From Mycobacterium colombiense (GTDB lineage: Bacteria; Actinomycetota; Actinomycetes; Mycobacteriales; Mycobacteriaceae), in NCBI RefSeq assembly GCF_003284935.1, contig NZ_QMEV01000001.1, positions 62,001 through 126,000 of the forward strand: a stretch of 64,000 nucleotides of DNA. The letters are read 5' to 3'. The notes under the pieces are model-generated. The model saw nothing but the letters and a program-made list of their open reading frames with translations. It did not search any database and was not told the DNA's origin. Positions 33,754 through 40,251 of this stretch are shown piece by piece. How positions within the stretch are numbered: the first letter of the stretch is position 1; every line of letters begins with the position of its first letter. A program made the position numbers and the translations under genes.

Positions 33754-34103
33754 GCGACTGGAATCCAGCCACCGTCGAGGCGGCAATTCACGAATGCTCA
33801 CAGCGAATTGCCAACGGCGTCATGAAAGCCGACGCGGCCTACCGGAAGTTCCTAGACTCCGACCACGCATACGATCTGGCCTTCGCCCGTGCCTACCTGG
33901 ATGCTGATGGCCCCGCCCATGCGAAGAAGTACATGGCCGAGATCGCAACTGAGGCAGAACGTAAGGCGCGCAACGTAGCTGACGCTGCGTACAAGCTGAT
34001 GGACCGGAACATGAAGGCCATCCAAAGCGAGCTTGATGCCCTGCGTTCCATCGGGACGTCGGTGCGCCAGGCCTACGCAGTCGCCGGCCGCGGTGAGTAC
34101 TGA
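33750..34103 (+). CDS. Conserved phage hypothetical protein (helical)
   Basis: A 117-residue, mostly helical protein from GTG 33,750. The pattern ARAYLDADGPAHAKKYMAE, AERKARNVADAAYKLMD and SVRQAYAVAGRGEY is common in siphophages of actinobacteria next to an HNH gene, as here, but no function is known to me. It may bind nucleic acid, judging by the spaced basic residues. The HNH start lies inside its last codons. Confidence 0.7.
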   Translation: MSDWNPATVEAAIHECSQRIANGVMKADAAYRKFLDSDHAYDLAFARAYLDADGPAHAKKYMAEIATEAERKARNVADAAYKLMDRNMKAIQSELDALRSIGTSVRQAYAVAGRGEY

Positions 34104-34452
34104 GAAGGAATGCCGCCGCACCATCGCCGAGCGGGCCCAGGGCTTCTGTGAGAGATGCGGACGCTGCGGACCACTAACCCTTCACCATCGCAAGAAAAAG
34201 GGTCAGGGCGGCGCCTGGGATCCAACCAACTGCGTACTGGTGGATGGTCATGGCACAACGGGCTGTCACGGCTGGATAGAAAGCCATCCCAACGCTGCTG
34301 AGGCTGAGGGATTCCACGTCCGGCCCTGGCGCGATCCCGCTGAGATACCAATCCTCTACCGCGGCGAGTGGGGATACCTCACTGCCGATGGGAAGGTGAG
34401 AATTGAACGAGAAGAAGTGGCCCCCGAAAGCGGGGACCTACCGCCAAGATGA
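34093..34452 (+). CDS. HNH endonuclease
   Basis: A 119-residue protein. GTG 34,093 is chosen because it overlaps the previous gene by 11 bases and the protein then begins near the first cysteines. CERCGRCG is the zinc site, TLHHRKKKGQGG has the HH of the first catalytic strand, and DPTNCVLVDGHG with TTGCHGWI gives the N and H. Such small HNH nucleases are frequent in phage replication blocks and may act in packaging, homing or host DNA attack. It lacks the NUMOD domain seen in the gene at 21,814. Confidence 0.85.
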   Translation: MSTEKECRRTIAERAQGFCERCGRCGPLTLHHRKKKGQGGAWDPTNCVLVDGHGTTGCHGWIESHPNAAEAEGFHVRPWRDPAEIPILYRGEWGYLTADGKVRIEREEVAPESGDLPPR

Positions 34453-34657
34453 TGAAGACGATTACCGCCCGCGCTGCCGTCACCGCGGTACGCCGGCCGA
34501 GCCGTACGCCCACGAGGGACAATACGGACGCATCAACCGTGTAACCCCGGGCGAGCGTGGAGTTCCCGCGCAAGCCTTTGTCGACTGGGGTGATGGATTA
34601 CTTACCTGGGAGCGTCTGACAGACCTCCTCCCACTGAGGGATCAGAGTGGAACCTAA
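34403..34657 (+). CDS. Small acidic/basic protein overlapping HNH
   Basis: An 84-residue protein from TTG 34,403, with GGGAAGG about 7 bases before. It overlaps HNH by 50 bases, more than its neighbours. The C-terminal part (AFVDWGDGLLTWERLTDLLPL) has the V-D-x-G-x-G-x-x-T-W-E-R signature of small beta-barrel phage proteins, which supports reality. Function unknown. Confidence 0.6.
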   Translation: MNEKKWPPKAGTYRQDDEDDYRPRCRHRGTPAEPYAHEGQYGRINRVTPGERGVPAQAFVDWGDGLLTWERLTDLLPLRDQSGT

Positions 34658-34841
34658 AACCGAAAAGGAATACCAGGACAACAAACTCCCCTTCGTGAAA
34701 ACCCAGTACGGGGTGTTCGACCCGAGCACGGGCAAGGTTGTGCCCTGCAAGAGTCGCGAATACGCCCACGGTATTGGTGGCCGGTTCATTCCCATGGTGC
34801 GCCATGTCAGCGAATGGCTGGAAGACAAGGGTGGTGAGTGA
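34647..34841 (+). CDS. Small hypothetical protein before the helicase
   Basis: A 64-residue protein from GTG 34,647, with GAGGGA upstream. It contains YGVFDPSTGKVVPC and a short C-terminal helix. It overlaps both neighbours by a few bases. No family recognised. Confidence 0.58.
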   Translation: MEPKTEKEYQDNKLPFVKTQYGVFDPSTGKVVPCKSREYAHGIGGRFIPMVRHVSEWLEDKGGE

Positions 34842-36076
34842 CTGACCAACCAGCGAGCGACGCGCGCGCGGAGGAATCGGTCCTCGGTTCGATCCTGCAC
34901 AATCCCGCGACCTTCTCCCAGATTGGTCAGCTAAGCACCGAACACTTCTTCTTCCCGCAGAATGCCCTGCTCTTCACCACACTGCAGGAGATGCACGTCG
35001 CGGGGGAAGATATTGACTCCGTCACGGTGTTCGCCAAGCTGCGGGAGCGCGGGGAGTTGCGCCGCGTGGGCGCACCCTACCTCAGCGAGCTGCTGCAGGC
35101 ATTCAAGTCGATTGACAATGTCGGAACCTACGCTAAGATCATCATTGATCGCTGGAAGATCCGCACTATCAACCAACTTGGGGAACGATTCCGGCAGATC
35201 CACGACTCCGCGGAGGACATTCCCGCGGCACTGGAAGAGGCCCGCAGCTTCCTGGATGAAGTCGTTATCGACTCCGATAGTGTTGAAGACTTCGACTCGG
35301 CCTACGAGTCATGGGTTGACTGGTATAACACCGACACCGTCGTGATACCCACCCCATGGGCGGGTCTTAACAACATCTGCATGGGTGGTCTGCACAAGGG
35401 TCGGCTCTACACCTTCACGGGTAGACCGGGATCCGGCAAAAGTGCGTTGTGTCTCAATGCTCTAGCGGCCAGTGCGCGAGCTGGCTACCGGGGAATCATC
35501 TACTCCCTGGAGATGCCCAGCTCCGAATGCTTGTCCAGGATCCTTGCGGCCGGCGCCAACGTGCCACTGAAACACATCTTCCAGCACCAACTCGCCTCCG
35601 ATGAGCGGCAACGCATCAAGGAGTTCGCGTCACAGCCGTGGCGCACCCGCATGATGATCGATGACAAGCCCACGCAAACCATCGCCAGCATCACCGCGGA
35701 TGCCCGCTGCCGTCAGCGCGCCGGGGGCCTGGACCTGGTGGCCATTGACCACTCGCTACTCCTGGATCCCACGGATAGAAACGCTTCCGAAATCCAGCAC
35801 ATCAACACCGTGTCGCGGGGCGCCAAGATGCTGGCCCGCCGCCTGGACGTGGCGGTGGTGTTGCTCCATCAAATGAATAGAGAGAAAGAGGCAAATGGGC
35901 ATCGTAAGCCCCAGATGCGCGACCTTTACGGCGGCGGGGAGAAGGATGCCGACGTCATCATCGCTCTCGACAGGGACCACGAACACATCGTGGCCTACCC
36001 GCTGAAGAATCGAATGGGCCCAACAAAGACGGCCGCCACCATGGTGGATGAGCTGGCCTATGGACGGCTCGGGTGA
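34838..36076 (+). CDS. dnaB: DnaB-like replicative helicase
   Basis: A 412-residue helicase from GTG 34,838 (GTGA overlap). The N-terminal domain (AEESVLGSILHNP) matches the DnaB start, and residues about 180-400 form the RecA-like core with Walker A GRPGSGKSA near 196, Walker B-type LDLVAIDHSLL near 300, and HQMNREKEANG near 347, followed by MRDLYGGGEKDADV. It unwinds DNA at phage forks; no phage primase or polymerase is seen in the window, so host enzymes are probably recruited. It is slightly shorter than bacterial DnaB (about 450 or more). Confidence 0.93.
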   Translation: MTDQPASDARAEESVLGSILHNPATFSQIGQLSTEHFFFPQNALLFTTLQEMHVAGEDIDSVTVFAKLRERGELRRVGAPYLSELLQAFKSIDNVGTYAKIIIDRWKIRTINQLGERFRQIHDSAEDIPAALEEARSFLDEVVIDSDSVEDFDSAYESWVDWYNTDTVVIPTPWAGLNNICMGGLHKGRLYTFTGRPGSGKSALCLNALAASARAGYRGIIYSLEMPSSECLSRILAAGANVPLKHIFQHQLASDERQRIKEFASQPWRTRMMIDDKPTQTIASITADARCRQRAGGLDLVAIDHSLLLDPTDRNASEIQHINTVSRGAKMLARRLDVAVVLLHQMNREKEANGHRKPQMRDLYGGGEKDADVIIALDRDHEHIVAYPLKNRMGPTKTAATMVDELAYGRLG

Positions 36077-36342
36077 CGGAGGACGAGGAGAGTTACTGGG
36101 AGCACGCAGCCAGGGCACTCGTCGGCCCCATTCGGGACACCTACGAGGGCGACTGGATGGACGCGGCGAACTGCCAGGTGGAACGCGTTGACGACAACCG
36201 GTTCCTCCGCAAGCCCCTCCCCGCTGAATCCCTGATATGGGAGGGGATCTGCAAACAATGCCCCGTCTCTTTGCAGTGCATGGAGTGGGCAGATAAGCAC
36301 GAAGTCCGCGGAGTTTTCGCAGCAGGAGAGTGGCGAGAGTGA
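36073..36342 (+). CDS. WhiB-family regulator
   Basis: An 89-residue WhiB-like protein from GTG 36,073 (overlap with the helicase stop). Four cysteines are placed as in the family: one in DAANCQ, then CKQCPVSLQC. They should hold a 4Fe-4S cluster. After them comes HEVRGVFAAGEW, corresponding to the G-[VI]-W-G-G turn but with FAAGE, a divergence. WhiB proteins bind the primary sigma factor and change promoter choice in actinobacteria; some mycobacteriophage WhiBs repress host whiB2 and block septation or superinfection. This one probably helps to redirect host transcription early. Confidence 0.88.
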   Translation: MTEDEESYWEHAARALVGPIRDTYEGDWMDAANCQVERVDDNRFLRKPLPAESLIWEGICKQCPVSLQCMEWADKHEVRGVFAAGEWRE

Positions 36343-36950
36343 AGTACAACCTACTGGCGGGGATTAGGTGGGACGACCTTGACATGGACGCGGTGCTGGA
36401 CAATTCCTACCGCGATTTCCACGTCAAGGGATTCGACTACCTGTGTCTACACCGCACCGATGACCTCACCATCAAGGCCTACTTCATCACCGATGCCATC
36501 CAGGATCTACCCGAGGTAGTCAACCCCCACGACCACCGCTACGACTTCCAGACCGAATGCCTTTCCGGCATGATCCGGAACAAGTGGTACACCAGGGAAT
36601 TGAAGACACTACGCCCGGGCAAGATGTTCTCCGCATTCCTGTGGGACACCCCGCTCAATGGTGGTGAGGGCTTCCGCTACTCCAATCGGGCCATGTTGTG
36701 GCAGAACGGCATCTTCACTGCCGGCCCCGGCCGCGGCTACTCGATGCGCCACGACGAGATCCACACCATTCAGGTGCTCAAGCCCGAGACCTGCATCGTC
36801 TTGGCCCAGCACAAAGACAAGGTGCCGGTGGGCATGCCTACCCGTACCTATATCGATGGCGACGCCCCACCGATCAACGATCTCTACAACACCTTTACCG
36901 CCGACCAGGCGATGAAACGAATTGAACTACTAAAGGACCTTATTTCTTAA
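36339..36950 (+). CDS. Cupin-fold protein
   Basis: A 203-residue protein. I prefer GTG 36,339, which overlaps the WhiB stop (GTGA); GTG 36,330 is possible. NPHDHRYDFQTECLSG has the paired histidines and the glutamate of a cupin metal site, and HDEIHTIQVLKPETCIVL carries the second half with the last histidine. Many phage proteins of this type are of unknown activity; some are Fe(II)-dependent oxygenases. It lies between whiB and the Tad2-like gene. Substrate unknown. Confidence 0.65.
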   Translation: MKYNLLAGIRWDDLDMDAVLDNSYRDFHVKGFDYLCLHRTDDLTIKAYFITDAIQDLPEVVNPHDHRYDFQTECLSGMIRNKWYTRELKTLRPGKMFSAFLWDTPLNGGEGFRYSNRAMLWQNGIFTAGPGRGYSMRHDEIHTIQVLKPETCIVLAQHKDKVPVGMPTRTYIDGDAPPINDLYNTFTADQAMKRIELLKDLIS

Positions 36951-37183
36951 TGGACTATTCCTTCGCACTACATGCTCTGCAACTAGGCCATGCCGTTGCT
37001 CGTATCGACTGGGACGGCGACGGGCTCCTGCAGCTTCAGCTTCCCGACGAGGATTCCAAGATGACGCTGCCCTACGTCTACATCACCACCGCCAATGGTG
37101 AGCGCGTGCCTTGGTCCCCCAGTCAGGCCGACCTGCTGGCTGACGACTGGTACACCATCGATCTCCCCCTGGCGCCGTTCTGA
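36950..37183 (+). CDS. tad2: Tad2-like anti-Thoeris protein (DUF2829)
   Basis: A 77-residue protein with the DUF2829 pattern throughout: an N-terminal helix FALHALQLGHAVARIDW, a strand LLQLQLP, LPYVYITTANGERVPW, and SQADLLADDWYTIDL at the end. The family member Tad2 captures the cyclic ADP-ribose signal made by Thoeris ThsB proteins, so that ThsA is not activated. ATG 36,950 overlaps the previous stop (TAATG). Expression within the early operon is right for a counter-defence protein. Ligand-binding ability was not tested; DUF2829 is broad, so the call is strong for family and moderate for function. Confidence 0.82.
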   Translation: MDYSFALHALQLGHAVARIDWDGDGLLQLQLPDEDSKMTLPYVYITTANGERVPWSPSQADLLADDWYTIDLPLAPF

Positions 37184-37401
37184 TGTTCAAGAGCGACAAG
37201 GCCAAGAGCGTCGAGACCATCACAGCGAAGCTGGCTGACACCGTCAACGAGCTTGAGCGTCACGCCGACGAGCAATTGGAGAAGGCCGCAGCCCAGAAGG
37301 CCGCCGCATACGCTGCCGAGGCCGCACATGCAGCGCACAAGGCAGAACACCATCTAGCCAACGCCGTGGCATCCAACATCAGGGCATTGCTTGAGCCGTA
37401 G
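37183..37401 (+). CDS. Small coiled-coil protein
   Basis: A 72-residue alanine/glutamate-rich protein from ATG 37,183. Residues 12-65 are a continuous helix (LADTVNELERHADEQLEK and on) likely to form a coiled coil. It overlaps both neighbours by a few bases. Function unknown; such proteins in phages may be oligomerising adaptors. Confidence 0.62.
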   Translation: MFKSDKAKSVETITAKLADTVNELERHADEQLEKAAAQKAAAYAAEAAHAAHKAEHHLANAVASNIRALLEP

Positions 37402-37750
37402 CCAACAAAAAGGCACCTCCTTCGAGACCCTTATTGCCAAAGGCCTGGCCGAGGCTTTGGATGACGACCGCATAGAGCGCCGAGCACGTAACGGCGTGAA
37501 GGACCGCGGGGATATCGGCGGCGTCCGACTCCGCGGCCAGCGTGTCGTCATCGAATGCAAGAACGAAGCCACCGGCAAGGTTTTCAAACTGCCCGAATGG
37601 GTGCAAGAGGCCCATGACGAGGCCGGAAATGACGACGCTCTTGTTGGCGTCGTGGTTCACAAGCGTTCAGGCACTACTGATCCCATGAAGCAATGGGTGA
37701 GCTGTACCGTCGCCGATTTCGTGGCGATTCTCACCGGAGAAAGGCAGTAA
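37391..37750 (+). CDS. PD-(D/E)XK Holliday-junction-resolvase-like nuclease
   Basis: A 119-residue protein from TTG 37,391. RNGVKDRGDIGGVRLRGQRV followed by IECKN gives the D-x(n)-E-x-K motif: D in RGDIGG, E and K in IECKN. The first helix (KGTSFETLIAKGLAEAL) carries the conserved glutamate. This size and layout fit small phage resolvases of the archaeal Hjc / endonuclease type, which cut branched recombination and replication intermediates. It lies in the replication block with RecA and DnaB. The alternative is a host-DNA-degrading nuclease. Confidence 0.75.
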   Translation: MSRSQQKGTSFETLIAKGLAEALDDDRIERRARNGVKDRGDIGGVRLRGQRVVIECKNEATGKVFKLPEWVQEAHDEAGNDDALVGVVVHKRSGTTDPMKQWVSCTVADFVAILTGERQ

Positions 37751-37754
37751 GAAA

Positions 37755-37943
37755 ATGTGGCAGCGCGGCGTAGCGAAACTTCTCGGCATAACCCGGGAAG
37801 GTGTGACGGTGGAATGTCCGTTCTGTTCGGAACGGCACATCCACTCCAAGCTATCTCTCGGCAGTAAAGAGGTCGTGGCCGGCTGCCACGTCGGCGGGGA
37901 TCGCTGCCGCTCCTACGCAATTCCACGCAGGCGCTCCCGGTGA
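37755..37943 (+). CDS. Small zinc-finger protein
   Basis: A 62-residue protein from ATG 37,755 (AAAGG upstream). CPFCSERHIHSKL is a CxxC-HxH site, and GCHVGGDRC adds two more cysteines. A basic C-terminus (AIPRRRSR) suggests nucleic acid contact. Function unknown. Confidence 0.62.
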   Translation: MWQRGVAKLLGITREGVTVECPFCSERHIHSKLSLGSKEVVAGCHVGGDRCRSYAIPRRRSR

Positions 37944-38188
37944 GTGACTGGTGGACCGCCCTAATGACATTGCCGTGGCTGATTCCCATTGGCCTGTGCG
38001 TTGCCGTATTTCTTGAAGAGACTGGAAGACATAGTGGTCAAGCTAACCTGCATGCGTGGTTACTCGGGCAGTGGGAAATCCACAAAGGCACGGCAGATAG
38101 CCCAGGATACCGGGGCGGTAGTGGTCTGTCGGGACAACCTACGGAAGATGCTCTTAGGCGAGTACTGGACTGGCCGGCGCGAGGATGA
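37940..38188 (+). CDS. Doubtful small membrane protein overlapping the kinase gene
   Basis: An 82-residue frame from GTG 37,940 with the GTGA overlap usual in this operon. The first 30 residues contain one membrane segment (ALMTLPWLIPIGLCVAVFL). The remaining 50 are read inside the polynucleotide kinase gene in another frame. It is the only frame covering the 90-base gap before that gene, but the 155-base overlap makes it uncertain. Confidence 0.35.
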   Translation: MSDWWTALMTLPWLIPIGLCVAVFLEETGRHSGQANLHAWLLGQWEIHKGTADSPGYRGGSGLSGQPTEDALRRVLDWPARG

Positions 38189-38945
38189 AGATCGAGTTTC
38201 GATTGCCGAGGAAGCGCAGGTGCTCGCTCTCCTTGGAGCGGGGGTCCCTGTCGTGGTGGACGCGACCCATTTGGTACCTCAGTTTCTACGTCGATGGGCC
38301 CGAATCGCCACACGTCACGGTGTGGACTTTGAGGTGGTTGACGTTCACTGCGATCCTGCTGATTGCAAGCGTAATGACCATGGTCGGATGCTGGCCGGTG
38401 GTCGTTACGTGGGTGACCGGGTTATTGACGAGCAGGTGCGGAAGCATCCTGTAGAAAAGTGGCCGGTGATCACTGCGACGCCTTTCACGGTGGATCCCTA
38501 CAGGCCCCCCATGATCAAGGGGTCAAAGCCCCCGGCCATCCTCGTGGATATCGACGGAACACTTGCGCACATGCAGGGGCGCTCACCGTACGACTACGAC
38601 AAGGTGGGCACGGACGCTATTGATCCCGTCATCCGCGACCTGGTTAATGAGTGGAAGTATAAAGACCCCCGGAATCGCAATGTCATTGTGCTTTCCGGCC
38701 GTGACGGTAAGTGCTTCTACGACACGCGCCGCTGGCTGTGGAGATTCGGGGTTGATTACGACGCCCTGATCATGCGCGAGCGGGACGATAACCGTCCCGA
38801 CTATCTCGTCAAGTACGAACTGTTCAATAAGTACATCCGCGACAACTACGACGTGAAATTCGTTCTCGATGATCGTCAACAAGTAGTGGACATGTGGCGG
38901 AAGCTGGGGCTGAAATGCCTCCAGGTAGCTGAAGGGAATTTCTGA
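38034..38945 (+). CDS. Polynucleotide kinase / 3'-phosphatase
   Basis: A 303-residue two-domain protein from GTG 38,034. Residues 9-17 (GYSGSGKST) are the kinase P-loop, and VVVCRDNLRKMLLGEY with DATHL are kinase signature strands. Residues about 165-300 form a HAD phosphatase: LVDIDGTLAHM, SGRDGK and VLDDRQQVVDMW with the metal-binding aspartates. This is the T4 Pnkp arrangement: it adds 5'-phosphate and removes 3'-phosphate from broken DNA or RNA ends. In T4 it serves tRNA repair after anticodon nuclease attack; with no phage RNA ligase seen in the window, DNA end healing or cooperation with a host ligase is possible. Confidence 0.88.
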   Translation: MVKLTCMRGYSGSGKSTKARQIAQDTGAVVVCRDNLRKMLLGEYWTGRREDEDRVSIAEEAQVLALLGAGVPVVVDATHLVPQFLRRWARIATRHGVDFEVVDVHCDPADCKRNDHGRMLAGGRYVGDRVIDEQVRKHPVEKWPVITATPFTVDPYRPPMIKGSKPPAILVDIDGTLAHMQGRSPYDYDKVGTDAIDPVIRDLVNEWKYKDPRNRNVIVLSGRDGKCFYDTRRWLWRFGVDYDALIMRERDDNRPDYLVKYELFNKYIRDNYDVKFVLDDRQQVVDMWRKLGLKCLQVAEGNF

Positions 38946-38946
38946 G

Positions 38947-39156
38947 ATGCGCCGCTTAATACGTAAGTGGTGGGAGCGTCGCGGGCTGGAGCCTGGCGAT
39001 CCCGCAACTACGGAATGGCGCGAGTACCGGCGAGAGTGCAGAAAAGTTGTCCGATTTAATGCGGGGCCCGGTGGTTACAGGGGTGCTCCTATGCCCCCGG
39101 GAATGAAACTGCCGCCTATCCCGGCGGCCTGGAGACGAAGGGCAGACGATGAGTGA
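38947..39156 (+). CDS. Small basic protein
   Basis: A 69-residue protein with two arginine-rich parts (RRLIRKWWERRG and WREYRRECRKVVRF) and a proline/glycine stretch at the end. It may bind nucleic acid. It follows the kinase by one base and overlaps the next gene by eight. No family recognised. Confidence 0.58.
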   Translation: MRRLIRKWWERRGLEPGDPATTEWREYRRECRKVVRFNAGPGGYRGAPMPPGMKLPPIPAAWRRRADDE

Positions 39157-39538
39157 GATAGGCCAGAAGCTTATCGAGGAAACCCGCAAGGTTGCGGCCG
39201 AGTATCCCGACTTTATATTCAAGGACATCTGTCGGTATGTAAATGACGGCAAGCCGGGGTGCATCGTGGGCCACGCTCTATGGAATCTAGGCATGGTTGA
39301 TGAGACCACCGAAGGTAAAGGCTTCAACGATGACGGAATTTGGGGTCTGGATAAATACCTGAACCTCAACCTCGATCCGTACGAATACACCTGGTTGCGT
39401 GCCGCCCAGGATGAACAAGACACCGGCGCTCCCTGGGGTAAGGCGGTAGCGGCGGCTGACGAGGTTGCCGCACGGGAAGACTTATACACACGGGATCTAC
39501 TCGATTGCGAGCGCCGTGATTGCGAGCACGATGAATGA
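39149..39538 (+). CDS. Hypothetical protein, paralogue of the protein at 30,820
   Basis: A 129-residue protein with MSEIGQKLIEETRKVAAEYP at the start, GCIVGHALWNLG near residue 43, and the WLRAAQDEQDTGAPWGKAV block at 91-109. These match the 136-residue protein at 30,820 block by block, so the genes arose by duplication within the phage lineage. It lacks the proline-rich insertion of the other copy and has an added acidic, cysteine-containing C-terminus. Both copies are near operon ends. Function unknown. Confidence 0.7.
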   Translation: MSEIGQKLIEETRKVAAEYPDFIFKDICRYVNDGKPGCIVGHALWNLGMVDETTEGKGFNDDGIWGLDKYLNLNLDPYEYTWLRAAQDEQDTGAPWGKAVAAADEVAAREDLYTRDLLDCERRDCEHDE

Positions 39539-39791
39539 GTTGCCTTCCTGCCCAGCCGGCCCGCACACCCACAGCCTTTCCGAGGCATGCATTCTCATCG
39601 GCTGTGAAAGCGAGGATTGGTTAGTCGACCGGGTGCGTAACGGCACCTTCCCCGCGCGCAAGATCGTCCGTCAACTGCGATTCAGTGACGACGACATTGC
39701 CCGCATCATTGAGACCTGTGCAGTACCGGTGAAAATGCAGGGCACGCCTTTACCCACGCCCACCTCGCGCAGTCGTAGGAACGTGGCGTAG
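39531..39791 (+). CDS. xis: Excisionase-like DNA-binding protein
   Basis: An 86-residue protein from ATG 39,531, overlapping the previous gene by eight bases. HTHSLSEACILIGCESEDWL followed by DRVRNGTFPARKIVRQLRFS and DDDIARIIETC is the winged helix-turn-helix pattern of Xis/MerR-like recombination directionality factors. It is the only such candidate near the integrase, 460 bases away and convergent to it. It would bend DNA at the attachment site to allow excision. The basic tail (PTSRSRRNV) fits DNA binding. I prefer this start to the upstream ATG at 39,465, which runs through another gene. Confidence 0.68.
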   Translation: MNELPSCPAGPHTHSLSEACILIGCESEDWLVDRVRNGTFPARKIVRQLRFSDDDIARIIETCAVPVKMQGTPLPTPTSRSRRNVA

Positions 39792-39795
39792 GGGC

Positions 39796-40005
39796 ATGAG
39801 AGAGCCGGATTGCGGCGGTTGTAAAAGCCAAGGCGCGCACTCTCGGCGTTGTCGCACAAATCCTGGTTGGTTCTGGTACCGATTAGAAGATATGGCCGAA
39901 GAGTTGGGTGACACCATCGGGGGTAATGATCCCGAATCGGCAAATATGGCCTACACGATTCAGGCGCGCATGAAGGCACGGGCTATCGCCAAGAGCGTGG
40001 CTTAA
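39796..40005 (+). CDS. Small cysteine-containing protein
   Basis: A 69-residue protein from ATG 39,796 with GGGG upstream. CGGCKSQGAHSRRC at the N-terminus is a likely zinc knuckle; the rest is helical (LEDMAEELGDTI and on). Function unknown; position suggests a part in the excision module or simply the operon end. Confidence 0.6.
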   Translation: MREPDCGGCKSQGAHSRRCRTNPGWFWYRLEDMAEELGDTIGGNDPESANMAYTIQARMKARAIAKSVA

Positions 40006-40044
40006 CTTTCCGCGAGGTTATCGGTACGAAAGAAAGGGAACGTC

Positions 40045-40245
40045 ATGGATCAGATGGGTGCGGTAGACCCAATGGACCGCTACAGATTCGTAACCGATGA
40101 TGGTGATGAAGTGGTGATCGAGCGAGCTTATGGGGGTTTCGTAGTAGGCGTCACTCCCGGATGGAGTAGCCTCTCAGCTCGGCGGCCGGTGGCATTTGAA
40201 CTGACCAAGGCCGAGGCCGCAGATTTAGCGGCACACCTTACGTAA
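40045..40245 (+). CDS. Last gene of the rightward early operon
   Basis: A 66-residue protein from ATG 40,045, preceded by AAAGGGAACG. It looks like a small beta-structured domain (RFVTDDGDEVVIERA, GFVVGVTPG) with a short final helix. The stop lies within a perfect 12-bp palindrome. No family recognised. Confidence 0.6.
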   Translation: MDQMGAVDPMDRYRFVTDDGDEVVIERAYGGFVVGVTPGWSSLSARRPVAFELTKAEAADLAAHLT

Positions 40246-40247
40246 GG
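40236..40247. repeat. Perfect 12-bp palindrome CCTTACGTAAGG
   Basis: It covers the stop codon of the last rightward gene and ends five bases before the stop of the integrase gene, so it sits exactly at the convergent junction. It has no T run. It may be a protein-binding site or chance. Confidence 0.5.
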
Positions 40248-40251
40248 CGAT

